DNA of 64,000 nucleotides, taken from positions 1-64,000 of the forward strand of contig CAJUKT010000121.1 of the NCBI GenBank assembly GCA_910587255.1. Reading direction: 5' to 3'. The stretch comes from an uncultured Oscillospiraceae bacterium (GTDB lineage Bacteria > Bacillota > Clostridia > Oscillospirales > Oscillospiraceae). Under the pieces are notes generated by a model that searched no databases, was not told the DNA's origin, and saw nothing but the letters and a program-made list of their open reading frames with translations. Of this stretch, positions 41,565-50,510 are shown in pieces. Every line of letters begins with the position of its first letter. Position 1 is the stretch's first letter. The translations under genes were made by a program, and so were the position numbers.

Positions 41565-42285
41565 GGTGAAAGAGGCGATCCGCCAACTGACTGCGTTGTA
41601 CTTCAGCGTAGCGAATGTGACCTACACGAAGCAGAGCTTCACCGCGAAGCCGACGAAGCCCCTGGTGACGCTCACATCTGGTACGGTCAGCAGGCCCAGA
41701 AATCCACCGGTCAAGATTATCGACGGCCGGCCAGTCAGTTTCTACCCGGCCACAATGCCTATCCAGATAGACCTGTTCACGCATGGCCGCAAGAAGGTCC
41801 TGAAGCGGGGGCAGACCCCCATCATGGAGAACACGGCCGAGGACGACATGCTGTCCTTCGCTGACTTCCTTAATTCCGATTTTGTGATTCAGTGGTGCCA
41901 TGAAAGGGACCTATCCATCATTGTCCCGAACACGGTGGAGGACCTGACGGGCCTCATCAACGACACGAATTATGAGTACCGGGCGATGATGGAGGTCCAG
42001 ATCGGCTTCACCATGACCGCCATCGGCTATACCGGCGTCATGTCCCCGGAGAGCATCAAGCATAGCGGCGTCACGGTTGACCCGGAGACCGGGGAGCAGA
42101 CGCCCTATGAGTACACCGGTGGAGACATCCAGGGTGAGGATGTCACGGCCATGGAGCCCGTGGCTGCCCAGACGCCCAGCGGCGGCGGCAACGCAGAGCT
42201 GGCTGAGCAGGAGGGCGGTTACTTCACCAATGTTGAAATCAACAATTCACCCGTGAAGAAGGAGGAACAACCCCATGAGCGATAA
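41551..42285 (+). CDS. Phage neck/tail terminator-like protein (LIC_12616 type)
   Basis: A 244-residue protein. Residues 1-165 (EVKEAIRQLTALYF, KPLVTLTSGTVSRPRNPP, MPIQIDLFTHG, EYRAMMEVQIGFT) resemble the phage neck terminator family LIC_12616. The C-terminal 75 residues are an acidic, low-complexity extension. ATG 41551 overlaps the previous gene; its stop overlaps the sheath gene start. Confidence 0.75.
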   Translation: MNVAEVKEAIRQLTALYFSVANVTYTKQSFTAKPTKPLVTLTSGTVSRPRNPPVKIIDGRPVSFYPATMPIQIDLFTHGRKKVLKRGQTPIMENTAEDDMLSFADFLNSDFVIQWCHERDLSIIVPNTVEDLTGLINDTNYEYRAMMEVQIGFTMTAIGYTGVMSPESIKHSGVTVDPETGEQTPYEYTGGDIQGEDVTAMEPVAAQTPSGGGNAELAEQEGGYFTNVEINNSPVKKEEQPHER

Positions 42286-43399
42286 TCTCGAAAGGATTTG
42301 TACGGTTGACATCTCGCTGGCGACGCCCATCTCCAACAATGCCAACTTTGACAATTCCCTTATCATTGGCCCGCTGCCGAAAGCACCGAAAGCCACCATC
42401 CCCGGCATCTTCGTCGTGAATGGTCTGGATGAGCTGACAGAAATGGGCTTCGTTGCGGTCGGCGAAAACGCGGACCCCATCGGCGTGGCCGCCCGCGTGG
42501 CCTTCTCTCAGTCCCCCCGGCCGCATGAGGTCTATGTGACTTGCCTGCCGGAAGAGAGCGGAGAAGAGGTTGAGGCCGGCGGAAGTGTTGTGGCCGACAC
42601 CCTCACTGCGGCCCTCGGCACTAACGGATGGTACTGCATCCATTCCGTCGGGCTGACAAAGGACCAGATTCGGGAGGTCATCCAGTGGACCGAGACCCAG
42701 AATAAGCTGCACGGCTATATGGATGATGACCCGGAGAACCCCATCGTGGAGGCCGGCATCTACCTTCGCAGCTTCCCCGTCTACCCGAAGGTAACTGAGG
42801 CCCAGCCGGATGAGGAAGTGCCCTTGGAGAACAAGTACGGTATGTCCATCGCCATGGCCGCCAAAGCCATGAACTTCCACGCCGGCGAGGAGACCTGGGC
42901 CCTGAAGCAGCTCAACGCTGTCACCCCGTCCAAGCTGAACACCACCGCCATCAAGAAGATGGAGAAGGCCAACTTCAGCTACGTCATCACCGTGGCCTCC
43001 AAGAATATCACCCAGGGCGGCAAGACCGGCGGAGGCGAGTGGATTGACGTGATCCGCTTCCGCGACTGGCTCCAGAACGATATGCAGGTCCGGGTGGTGA
43101 ACCTGCTGGTCGTGAATCCGAAGGTCCCGTACACTGACCCTGGCATCTCCCTGGTGGAGAATCAGATGTTGGCGTCCCTGAAGGAAGGGCAGAAGTGGGG
43201 CGGCATCGCTCCGACGGAGTACGACGAGGACGGCAACGCGAACCCCGGCTACACCACCTCCGTCCCCCTGGCCTCCGGCCTGACCAGCACCCAGAAGGCG
43301 TCCCGCACCCTGGAGAACTGCCGGTTCACCGCCCGAATCGCCGGCGCCATCCATGTGGTGAACATCAAGGGCTGCCTGACCTATGAGAATCTCATGTAA
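42275..43399 (+). CDS. Contractile tail sheath protein (DUF3383)
   Basis: A 374-residue protein with CTVDISLATPISNNANFDNSL (in parts), GFVAVGENADPIGVAARVAF, a central KNITQGGKTGGGEW, FRDWLQNDMQVRVVNLL and a C-terminal FTARIAGAIHVVNIKGCL. This matches DUF3383 sheath proteins and shows that the phage has a contractile (myovirus) tail. The tube gene follows. Confidence 0.85.
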   Translation: MSDNLERICTVDISLATPISNNANFDNSLIIGPLPKAPKATIPGIFVVNGLDELTEMGFVAVGENADPIGVAARVAFSQSPRPHEVYVTCLPEESGEEVEAGGSVVADTLTAALGTNGWYCIHSVGLTKDQIREVIQWTETQNKLHGYMDDDPENPIVEAGIYLRSFPVYPKVTEAQPDEEVPLENKYGMSIAMAAKAMNFHAGEETWALKQLNAVTPSKLNTTAIKKMEKANFSYVITVASKNITQGGKTGGGEWIDVIRFRDWLQNDMQVRVVNLLVVNPKVPYTDPGISLVENQMLASLKEGQKWGGIAPTEYDEDGNANPGYTTSVPLASGLTSTQKASRTLENCRFTARIAGAIHVVNIKGCLTYENLM

Positions 43400-43413
43400 G
43401 GGAGGGAACGTAA

Positions 43414-43833
43414 GTGTCCAAGAAAATCAAGACCTATAACCCGAAGGAGGTCACCGTCTCCTGCGGCTCTCACATTGTCGAGGGCTTCGCTGACGACAGC
43501 TTCATCACTATCGAGTTCAACGGCGACGGCATCACCAAGAAGGTCGGCTGTGACGGTGAGATTGCCCGCGCGGTTTCCCCGGATGACACGGCCAAGGTGA
43601 AAATCGTACTTCTTCAGACCAGTGACAGCAACGCCTATTTCAGCAAGAAGGTGGACCAGGACCGGGACACCGGCGACGGGATGTTCCCCATCCTCATCAA
43701 AGACCTGAAGGGCGGCGAAGTGTTCAGCACCGAGGCCGCCTGGGTCGTAAAGAAGAGCCCGCTGAACCGTGGCAAGGACACCAACAACAGAGAGTGGGAG
43801 CTGGACACCGGCAGCGCCACTCTGACCGAATGA
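43414..43833 (+). CDS. Tail tube protein (DUF3277)
   Basis: A 139-residue protein with TYNPKEVTVSCGSHIVEGFAD, DGEIARAVSPDDTAKVKIVL and AAWVVKKSPLNRGKDTNNREW (in parts), characteristic of DUF3277 tube subunits. GTG 43414 follows GGGAGGGAACGTAA. Order sheath, tube, chaperone is conserved. Confidence 0.85.
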   Translation: MSKKIKTYNPKEVTVSCGSHIVEGFADDSFITIEFNGDGITKKVGCDGEIARAVSPDDTAKVKIVLLQTSDSNAYFSKKVDQDRDTGDGMFPILIKDLKGGEVFSTEAAWVVKKSPLNRGKDTNNREWELDTGSATLTE

Positions 43834-43845
43834 CGGAGGTAGCGT

Positions 43846-44361
43846 ATGAGGCAGCAAGAACCGAGAATCGTCCCTATCGGCGAGAACACCTTTTACATCC
43901 GGCCTCTCCCGGCCATGAGAGCGGCCAATTTGACCGGTGAGCTCTCTGCCCTGGTACTTCCCCTGCTGTCCGGCCTCGCGCCTATTCTGGCGGCCGCAGA
44001 CGGCAAAGAGAAGGGGAAGGGAGTGCTTGACGTGGACATAACTGATGCGGTCCCCGCTATTGCGGGGGCCTTTTCCACGTTGTCCGGCGATAAGCTGGAG
44101 GCCGTCCTGCGTCACCTGCTCATCACCGGTGGCAACATCGCCATCGAAGAGCCGGGGGCGAAGGTCGAGACCCTCAGCGAAGACCTGCTGAACGAGGTGT
44201 TCTGTACGGATGTCCAGGATATGTTCATTCTGGCGTTCGAGGTGATTCGCACCAATTACAGCGGTTTTTTCGCGAAGCTCGGAGGCCGATTTGGTCAAGC
44301 AATCGAGGAACTGATGAAGAAGGTAACTCCGAGGCAGGAAGATACGGCACCCTTGACCTGA
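43846..44361 (+). CDS. Tail assembly chaperone (0-frame product)
   Basis: A 171-residue protein before the tape measure gene: PRIVPIGENTFYIRPLPAMRAANLTG, an alanine/leucine-rich helical middle and FEVIRTNYSGFFAKLGGRFG. Position and size fit a gpG-type tail assembly chaperone. A T-TTT-TTC slippery heptamer at 44265-44271 lies in frame and allows a -1 shift into an open frame to 44540, giving an extended product of about 231 residues. ATG 43846 follows CGGAGGTAG. Confidence 0.8.
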   Translation: MRQQEPRIVPIGENTFYIRPLPAMRAANLTGELSALVLPLLSGLAPILAAADGKEKGKGVLDVDITDAVPAIAGAFSTLSGDKLEAVLRHLLITGGNIAIEEPGAKVETLSEDLLNEVFCTDVQDMFILAFEVIRTNYSGFFAKLGGRFGQAIEELMKKVTPRQEDTAPLT

Positions 44362-44540
44362 GCGGCTTCACAGAGCTGGAGCTGCGGATGTATGTACTCA
44401 TCAAGGCCGGCCTCGCCTCCATGTGGGAGCTGAAGACCTGTTACACCCTGGATGAAGCCCTGAAGCTCTACGCTCTCTACCGCATGGACCAGGACGTGGA
44501 GGCTGGGCGAGCCGAAGAACTGGCGAAGGGGGTGAGCTGA
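44265..44540 (+). CDS. -1 frameshift extension of the tail assembly chaperone
   Basis: After slippage at the TTTTTTC heptamer (44265-44271) the -1 frame stays open to TGA 44538-44540. The extension ends with LDLSGFTELELRMYVLIKAG, then WELKTCYTLDEALKLYALYRM and a helical tail, which is coding-like and otherwise unexplained. The ratio of short to extended chaperone usually governs tape-measure-guided tail assembly. The alternative is independent initiation at ATG 44388, which lacks a good ribosome site. Confidence 0.75.
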   Translation, partial: FFREARRPIWSSNRGTDEEGNSEAGRYGTLDLSGFTELELRMYVLIKAGLASMWELKTCYTLDEALKLYALYRMDQDVEAGRAEELAKGVS

Positions 44541-47087
44541 TTGACGATAAGAGACATCGGCATCCTGCTGGGGTACGACATCGACGAAAATTCTGAGCAG
44601 GCAGCAGAGAACAGCATCAAGTCGCTGAAGTCCATGGCGACGAAGATGCTGGGAGCCATCGGCATCGGCTTCTCCCTGGCCCAGCTCAACGCCCTGTCGG
44701 AAGAGTTCGGCAGGGTGAATACCCAGATACGGACCGCCACCGCCGGGCTGGAGGAGCAGTCTGAGGTCCAGCAGAAAATCCTGGCTTCCGCCAACGCCAC
44801 ACGGACATCCTACGCAGACGCAGCCAACGTCATTTCCAAGCTGATGAGCGAGAACTCGGAGCTGTTCGGTAGCGTAGATGAGGCCGTGAAATTCAATGAC
44901 GCGGCCACGATGCTCTTCAAGACCGCTGGCAAGACCAATGACCAGATAGCTGGCCTGATGGAGGCCATCAACAAATCGTTCGCCAAGGGCCGCGTGGACA
45001 GCGAGACGATCAGCCAACTCCTAGAGCAGTCCCCGGAGGCTGTAGTCTTGCTGAATAAGCGGTTGGGGTCCACCACGGACCAGCTCGAACAACTGGCGAC
45101 CGACGGCAAAATCACCCTGGCAGACCTGAAGGGTGTCTTCGTGGACAACGCTGATACCATCGCGCAGAGCTTCGGCGATGTGCGGTACAATGTGACCGAC
45201 GCCCTCACCAATATCAGGAACCAGTGGGGGCTGTGGGTTGCGGACATGGATGAGAGCCTGGGAGTTTCTCAGGCTCTCGGAACCACGATGGTCAAGGCGT
45301 TCAGCACCGGCATGGATGTCCTGCGGAAGCTGCAAACCCGGATAGAGTGGCTGGCTGAGAAGCTGGGCGGGACCGAGAAGCTGTTCAAGCTTATCGGCCT
45401 GATAGCCGGTGCCGCTTTTGGCGTCATGGCCCTGCCCAGGCTACTGGCCTTCCTCGACGGGCTCAGGAAAATGGACCGGGCCATGGCCGGGATGAAGCTG
45501 AAGATTCTGGCAATTGTAGCCGTCATCGTGGTTCTGGCGCTCCTGGTGGAAGACTTCTTCGCCTTTATGCGCGGAGACAGTAGTCTCATCGGGTCCCTGT
45601 TCGATAAGGCTGGTATCGGAGCCGACAACGCTAGGCAGGCAATCCTCAATGCGTGGGGGGCCATCAAAGACTTCCTGCTGAAAGCCTGGGAGCTCATACG
45701 GAACGCCGCGATGACCATATTCGGGGCCCTGTCCGAGTGGTGGGCCGAGAACGGGGAGGCGGTCAAAGAATCCTTCCTGAAAATCTGGGAGGCAATCAAG
45801 GCCCTGTGCGTTGCCCTCTGGAACGCTCTGTCCACCGCAGCTAAGTCCATATTCAAGGCGCTGAAAGCGTTTTGGGATACCTGGGGTTCCACCATTATCT
45901 CAGTATTCGGTATCATCTGGAACACGCTGATTTCGCTCATTCAGCCGTTTTTGGACTACATCGCAGGCATCATCAATTTCCTTTCCAGTGTCTTCACCGG
46001 CGACTGGGAGGGAGCGTGGAACGCCATCAAAGACATCGCCGCTGCGATATGGCAGATGATTACTACCATAGTCAGCGGCGCCTGGGATGTCATTTGCGCT
46101 ATCTGGAGCAAGCTGGCTGAGATATTCGGCGGCATCTTTCAGGCGGCGTGGGACATCATCACCGAGAAGGTGTCCGGCATCAAGGATGCCATCGTGAACG
46201 GATTCACCACAGCTATTGACTGGATAAAGGGCCTGCCTGGGGAAGCTCTTCAGTGGGGAGCTGACATCATCGACGCTATCGTCAGCGGCATCACTGGGGC
46301 GGTGGGCAAGGTCGGCGAGGCCGTGAAGGGCGTGGCCGACAAAATCAAGTCCTTCCTGGGCTTCTCTGAGCCGGAAGACGGTCCTCTGAGCAACTTCCAT
46401 ACCTACATGCCGGATATGATCGACCTGATGACCCAGGGCATCCGGGCTGGCGAGGAGAAAGTGAAGGGTGCCGTCGGGAAACTGGCCCAGGGAATGTCTG
46501 TCGGTGTGAACGCTGAGGTTTCCCCGGATGTGCCGGACATCGGCGGCCTCCTGATGAACGGCATCGCAGTAGGAAAGGCCAAGCTGACCGAGTTCCTGAA
46601 GCCCCTGGCGGATGGCCTGTCTATCCCCATAAAGGCCGAGGCCCCCGCAAACAATGAGGAGCGGTCCAAAGGTGAGCCGGAGCCGGAACCGAATAAGCGG
46701 CCCAGCCCCCCGGCGCCGCCCAAGTATCCTAAGCTGGCCCCGCCTGAGCCGCCAAAGCCTCCGCAGGGGGGCGGCGCGATCCGCGTGAGCGACGTGCTCG
46801 ATGTGGCGGTGAAGGGGCTCGCTTCCGGCATCGGCAAAGCGAAGGTGTTCTTGGATTCTGCCATGGGCGATATGAACACCATCGCCAAGGCCAAAGTGGT
46901 CAGCCCCAGCACGGAAGCAGCCGTCGGCGGCGGCGACCGTATCAGCAAGAGCGTGGTCCAGAACGTCAACATCCAGAACCAGTTCAACGGGGACCGGGCG
47001 GGCCAGAAGAAAAGCTCTGAGGCCATGGACAAGGCGACCGAGGATTCCACCAGCGAGCTGGCGCGGGCCCTCGCGTTCACAAGGTAG
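44541..47087 (+). CDS. Tail tape measure protein
   Basis: An 848-residue protein from TTG 44541 (GGGGGTGAG upstream). The N-terminal part has the tape-measure domain (SEEFGRVNTQIRTATAGLEEQ, KSFAKGRVDSETISQLLEQ). Hydrophobic segments near 280-330 include ILAIVAVIVVLALLVEDFFAF. A central tryptophan-rich repeat region (WNAIKDI, WDVICAIWSKL) and a proline-rich linker near 715-745 follow. Length sets the tail at roughly 120-130 nm by the usual rule of thumb. Confidence 0.9.
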   Translation: MTIRDIGILLGYDIDENSEQAAENSIKSLKSMATKMLGAIGIGFSLAQLNALSEEFGRVNTQIRTATAGLEEQSEVQQKILASANATRTSYADAANVISKLMSENSELFGSVDEAVKFNDAATMLFKTAGKTNDQIAGLMEAINKSFAKGRVDSETISQLLEQSPEAVVLLNKRLGSTTDQLEQLATDGKITLADLKGVFVDNADTIAQSFGDVRYNVTDALTNIRNQWGLWVADMDESLGVSQALGTTMVKAFSTGMDVLRKLQTRIEWLAEKLGGTEKLFKLIGLIAGAAFGVMALPRLLAFLDGLRKMDRAMAGMKLKILAIVAVIVVLALLVEDFFAFMRGDSSLIGSLFDKAGIGADNARQAILNAWGAIKDFLLKAWELIRNAAMTIFGALSEWWAENGEAVKESFLKIWEAIKALCVALWNALSTAAKSIFKALKAFWDTWGSTIISVFGIIWNTLISLIQPFLDYIAGIINFLSSVFTGDWEGAWNAIKDIAAAIWQMITTIVSGAWDVICAIWSKLAEIFGGIFQAAWDIITEKVSGIKDAIVNGFTTAIDWIKGLPGEALQWGADIIDAIVSGITGAVGKVGEAVKGVADKIKSFLGFSEPEDGPLSNFHTYMPDMIDLMTQGIRAGEEKVKGAVGKLAQGMSVGVNAEVSPDVPDIGGLLMNGIAVGKAKLTEFLKPLADGLSIPIKAEAPANNEERSKGEPEPEPNKRPSPPAPPKYPKLAPPEPPKPPQGGGAIRVSDVLDVAVKGLASGIGKAKVFLDSAMGDMNTIAKAKVVSPSTEAAVGGGDRISKSVVQNVNIQNQFNGDRAGQKKSSEAMDKATEDSTSELARALAFTR

Positions 47088-47095
47088 GTGACATT

Positions 47096-47653
47096 ATGGG
47101 TAAAGCAAAGCAGCCTGTCAGCATCAACGGCGTCGAGTTCGACGCCCTGATTGATTCCGACGAGGGCTATGAGGCCCAGGTCCCTGAGTACCCGACGGAA
47201 AAGGGCTTCAGCGTGAGCGATAATATCACGCTGAAGCCCGAAACCCTTAATATGACCCTGTTTGTCACCGATACGCCGGTGACGTGGAAGAACCGGCACG
47301 GCGGCGGCCCCGGCTACACCGAGGGCATCGTGGCCCAAGTGAAAGCCCTCTACTTCGCCAAGCAGCCAGTGACGGTCACGACCTCTGAAACGGTGTATGA
47401 GGATATGGCTATCACCAACCTTAACATCAAGAAGAGCACGGAGGTCGGTTACGCTCGCGAGATACCCATAGTCCTGAAGAAGATAATCGTCACAGAGAGC
47501 GCCACCGTTACCATCCCGGACAGTTACGGAAAGTCCGGGGCGACGGGAGCCTCTGCCGGGACCGCCAACACCACGGCGGCCAGTAAGGGCTCCAATAAGC
47601 AGGGCGGCGGGTCTATCCTCTATAATGCCGCCAGCGGCTTCGGCCTGCTGTAA
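47096..47653 (+). CDS. Baseplate/distal tail protein
   Basis: A 185-residue protein with SINGVEFDALIDSDEGYEAQVP, a beta-rich core, and a Ser/Thr/Gly/Ala-rich tail. It resembles Dit-like or DUF6046-like proteins encoded right after the tape measure in contractile phages. ATG 47096. The exact family is uncertain. Confidence 0.65.
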   Translation: MGKAKQPVSINGVEFDALIDSDEGYEAQVPEYPTEKGFSVSDNITLKPETLNMTLFVTDTPVTWKNRHGGGPGYTEGIVAQVKALYFAKQPVTVTTSETVYEDMAITNLNIKKSTEVGYAREIPIVLKKIIVTESATVTIPDSYGKSGATGASAGTANTTAASKGSNKQGGGSILYNAASGFGLL

Positions 47654-47665
47654 GGAGGTGCTGAG

Positions 47666-47974
47666 GTGAACTACACCATCATCGACGTACCGGATATGAA
47701 CGACAGCATCTCCCGTATCGTCCTGAGCGGGAAACAGTATCAGCTCCGCTTCACATGGAACGACACCGGCGGCTACTGGACCTTCGGCCTCCTGGACAGC
47801 CTGGGAGCGCCGTTACTCATTGGAGTGAAGGTGGTGCCCCAATTCCCTCTGAACCTGTTTTCTGGCAGCGAGGAGCTACCCCTGGGTATCTTCGCCGCCC
47901 TGACGGAGCAGGACCATGTGGGACGCCAGGATTTCGTGAGCGGAAAGGCTCAGTTCGTCTACATCCCGGCGTGA
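47666..47974 (+). CDS. Baseplate plug-like protein (DUF6983)
   Basis: A 102-residue beta-rich protein (IVLSGKQYQLRFTWNDTGGYW, GIFAALTEQDHVGRQDF) that resembles the small baseplate plug family DUF6983. GTG 47666 follows AAGGAGGTGCTGAG. A 31-codon frame starting at GTG 47971 overlaps its stop but has no good ribosome site. The moron cassette begins about 210 bp downstream. Confidence 0.7.
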   Translation: MNYTIIDVPDMNDSISRIVLSGKQYQLRFTWNDTGGYWTFGLLDSLGAPLLIGVKVVPQFPLNLFSGSEELPLGIFAALTEQDHVGRQDFVSGKAQFVYIPA

Positions 47975-48184
47975 GTAAGGAGTATCCTGCGGTAATTCCA
48001 CTGGAGAAAAGACTGGAGAAAAATGAGGAGAAGGTACTGGAAATCTCCACGGAGAATCCGCGGTAACCGTACCTTACCTTACCGTACCTAACCGTATCTT
48101 ATAGAACCGTTCTTTTCGCTTCGCTCAAAGAACTGACCGACATGGTAATATTCCGGTTTCGCGTTATATCATTGGTAACCTGAC

Positions 48185-48213
48185 TTGACGTTACCGAGAC
48201 GGTAAGTTAGAAT
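48185..48213 (+). promoter_or_regulatory. Cassette promoter with repressor operator in its spacer
   Basis: TTGACG (48185-48190), a 17-base spacer starting with palindrome TTACCGAGACGGTAA (48191-48205), and TAGAAT (48208-48213). The layout equals that of the early promoter at 16475-16503. Upstream, 48065-48105 holds three ACCGTA/ACCTTA short repeats of unknown role. Confidence 0.85.
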
Positions 48214-48240
48214 GAGAATGTAACCAGGACGGACAAAAAA

Positions 48241-48277
48241 GGAACGGTGCCGAGCCCTCACAAAGCCGCACCGTTCC
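48241..48277 (+). promoter_or_regulatory. Leader hairpin in the 48-kb cassette
   Basis: GGAACGGTGC (48241-48250) and GCACCGTTCC (48268-48277) form a perfect 10-bp stem with a 17-base loop, 28 bases after the promoter -10. No T-run follows. A comparable leader hairpin occurs in the 62.6-kb cassette. Confidence 0.7.
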
Positions 48278-48372
48278 TGTGTCCTAAACCGAAAGAAGCC
48301 TTCGGTTGCTCTCATTGTATCATGGCCGACTGCTTCTTTCAAGTGCGATTTTACGAAAGGCAGGAACGACAG

Positions 48373-48564
48373 ATGAACAGTGTGGCAACAATCGAGACTG
48401 AAGTGATCCGCATGGGGGATGTGGGCGTCATAATCGACACGGTGGACGCCAACCTTGCGGAAGGCCAAACGGAACAAGCAGAGCGGGCCGTCATCATCCT
48501 GAAAGAGATTTTCACGGCGCGGTACGGAGCCCTTCGGCGTCGCCTCCACGGGGAGGTGGTCTGA
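48373..48564 (+). CDS. Small acidic protein, first gene of the operator-controlled cassette
   Basis: A 63-residue protein from ATG 48373: EVIRMGDVGVIIDTVDANL, AERAVIILKEIFTARYGALRR. Helical, with no recognised family. Its stop directly abuts the BRO-like gene, so the two are co-translated. The frame is open upstream to 48247 but the ATG fits the cassette leader. Confidence 0.6.
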   Translation: MNSVATIETEVIRMGDVGVIIDTVDANLAEGQTEQAERAVIILKEIFTARYGALRRRLHGEVV

Positions 48565-49086
48565 GTGGCTGAGTCCTTCAAGACGTTCGCCGACAAGAGA
48601 AAGCGGGAGGTCCGAGTGACTTTTGACCGGGACGGGACCGCTTACTACTGCGGGGTGGACCTGGCAGCCATGTCGGGCTATTCGGCACCGGCAAAGGTGG
48701 TCCAGACTTCGGAGACTGGCAGCCGTCCGGCAAAAGCTGTGTATCGCAAAATCGACTGCATCGACAAGAACAAGCGGGGTGTCCGCCGGTTCCGGTGCTT
48801 CGATGAAGAGAACGCGCTGATTTTCCTGGACCGCAGACCGGCCCCGCCGGAAGTGGTGAGCTGGTTTACCAATGAGGTCGTTCCGAAGGTCCGTCAAATC
48901 AGCTTGGAGATGGCCGCGAAGCGGGCCAAGGATGTCCAGAGAGAACTGGAACTTATGCAGGAAGTCCCTGCCCCGGAGGAGAAACCCGCTCAGCTCCCGG
49001 TGGCCGTGGGCTCCATCCTGGAGCGGCTGGACGCCATCATCCTGGAGTGTGCGCTGCTGAAGCGGGAGCTGTGCCAAACGAAATAA
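48565..49086 (+). CDS. BRO-N-like putative antirepressor
   Basis: A 173-residue protein. The N-terminal 110 residues (TFDRDGTAYYCGVDLAAMSGY, AVYRKIDCIDKNKRGVRRFR in parts, IFLDRRPAPPEVVSWFTNEVVPKVR in parts) follow the BRO-N/antirepressor pattern: an uncommon beta domain ending in a W-F-x-x-E-V-x-P helix. A coiled C-terminal helix follows. GTG 48565. It lies inside the tail genes under its own operator-promoter and terminator, consistent with a moron. Antirepressor activity is inferred from the domain. Confidence 0.7.
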   Translation: MAESFKTFADKRKREVRVTFDRDGTAYYCGVDLAAMSGYSAPAKVVQTSETGSRPAKAVYRKIDCIDKNKRGVRRFRCFDEENALIFLDRRPAPPEVVSWFTNEVVPKVRQISLEMAAKRAKDVQRELELMQEVPAPEEKPAQLPVAVGSILERLDAIILECALLKRELCQTK

Positions 49087-49095
49087 CAGCCTGGG

Positions 49096-49125
49096 GAGGG
49101 TCGCAGAAATGCGGCCCTCTTTTTG
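49096..49125 (+). terminator. Terminator of the antirepressor cassette
   Basis: GAGGGTCGCA (49096-49105) pairs with TGCGGCCCTC (49110-49119) around GAAA with one G-T pair, followed by five T residues. With the promoter at 48185 it delimits a self-contained transcription unit. Confidence 0.88.
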
Positions 49126-49148
49126 TGCCGTCTGGAAAGGGGAGCACG

Positions 49149-49988
49149 ATGAAGAATTTTGACAGACAGTACCGCCTGTCTGCTGGTCAGGCGGGGGCGG
49201 CTGGGTTTGAGATCGGAGGAGGGAGCCGCCCGCTCCATATCTCTTTCTCCGTAGAGAAGGCAGACACGGACAGCCAGAACACGGCGAAGGTCTCGATCTG
49301 GAACCTGAGCCCGCAGCACCTGGCTGAGCTGAACAAGAAAGACTGCGTGGTATCGCTGCGGGCCGGGTACGGCTCGACCATGCCCCTCATCTTCGCCGGC
49401 GTGGTCACGTTCGCCCGCACCCGGCCAGACGGCAGCGATGTGATGACGGAGGTGGAACTGGTAGACAACCGGGTGGAGGTCCGCGATACCTATGTCTCCG
49501 TCAGCTACGACGGCTCCGTCAACTGCAAGACGCTCATCCAGGATACTGCGGACCAGATGGGCATAACGGCGTCATTCTCGTACAATGCCGAGTTTAAGGA
49601 CATCCCGAATGGGTATAGCTACGTCGGCCCCGCCCGGAACGTGCTGACCAAGGCTTGTGAGACGAGCGGCCTGGTCTGGAGCATCAACAACGGCGTCCTG
49701 CAAATCAAGAAGCCGGAGGACACCATGAGCAGGGAGGTCTATGAGCTGTCTGCGGAGACAGGGCTCATCGGAATCCCTGAGCGGGTCCAGATTTCCGACG
49801 AGGCGGACGGCTGCCGGTACGGGTGGGACGTGGAGTACCTGATGAACGCGGCAATCAACATCGACGACTATGTGTACCTGAACAGTAAATTTGTGAAGGG
49901 CTACCTCCGGGTGTACTCCGTTGCTATCGAGGGCGACAACATGGAGGGCTCCTGGACCTGCACCGCCCGTCTGCTGGAGGTGAGCTGA
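49149..49988 (+). CDS. Baseplate hub protein (late control D/gp27-like)
   Basis: A 279-residue protein. SVEKADTDSQNTAKVSIWNLS, VVSLRAGYGSTMPLIFAGVV and a later SCLVW-type domain with ALTKACETSGLVWSINNGVLQI (in parts) match phage hub proteins that form the central ring of contractile baseplates. ATG 49149 follows GAAAGGGGAG. Confidence 0.82.
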   Translation: MKNFDRQYRLSAGQAGAAGFEIGGGSRPLHISFSVEKADTDSQNTAKVSIWNLSPQHLAELNKKDCVVSLRAGYGSTMPLIFAGVVTFARTRPDGSDVMTEVELVDNRVEVRDTYVSVSYDGSVNCKTLIQDTADQMGITASFSYNAEFKDIPNGYSYVGPARNVLTKACETSGLVWSINNGVLQIKKPEDTMSREVYELSAETGLIGIPERVQISDEADGCRYGWDVEYLMNAAINIDDYVYLNSKFVKGYLRVYSVAIEGDNMEGSWTCTARLLEVS

Positions 49989-49990
49989 GT

Positions 49991-50497
49991 ATGAAGCAAG
50001 AATTAGTGGACCAGGTGGCAAAGACGGCGCGGAAGGCCACGGAGAATATGCACACCGCCCTGCCTGGGGAGATCGTGAAGTTCGACGCAGCCAAAGGTCT
50101 GGCCTCTGTCCAGCCGAAAGCCAAGTTCAAGAAGCCGAACGGGGAGACGCTGGATTTCCCGGTCATCACCGGGGTCCCCGTGGTGTTCCCCCAGAGCGCC
50201 AACGTGTCTATCGCATGGCCTATCAAGCCTGGGGATGGATGCCTCATCGTCTTCTGCGAGTCTGCCCTGGATTTCTGGATGTACGGCAAGGAGACAGACA
50301 CCGCCCTGAGTTTTGACCTGAGCAACGCCATCGCTATCACTGGCCTATCACCGAAGGGGCGCGATGCTATGCAAATCGCCTGTGACGAGGATGCAGCGGT
50401 GATGAAGGCCGGCGACACCATCCTGAAGGTGAAAGCGGACGGCGTGTATATCATCGGGAACCTGACGGTCAGCAACGGCGTTGTCAATCTGAACTGA
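49991..50497 (+). CDS. Baseplate spike protein (Gp138 N-terminal domain type)
   Basis: A 168-residue protein with an OB-like N-terminal domain (MHTALPGEIVKFDAAKGLASVQP in parts, FPVITGVPVVFP, IKPGDGCLIVFCE) characteristic of Gp138/gpV membrane-piercing spikes. A short beta-helical C-terminus (ILKVKADGVYIIGNLTVSNG) follows. A PAAR tip gene comes next. Confidence 0.82.
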   Translation: MKQELVDQVAKTARKATENMHTALPGEIVKFDAAKGLASVQPKAKFKKPNGETLDFPVITGVPVVFPQSANVSIAWPIKPGDGCLIVFCESALDFWMYGKETDTALSFDLSNAIAITGLSPKGRDAMQIACDEDAAVMKAGDTILKVKADGVYIIGNLTVSNGVVNLN

Positions 50498-50510
50498 GGA
50501 GGTGAAAGTT

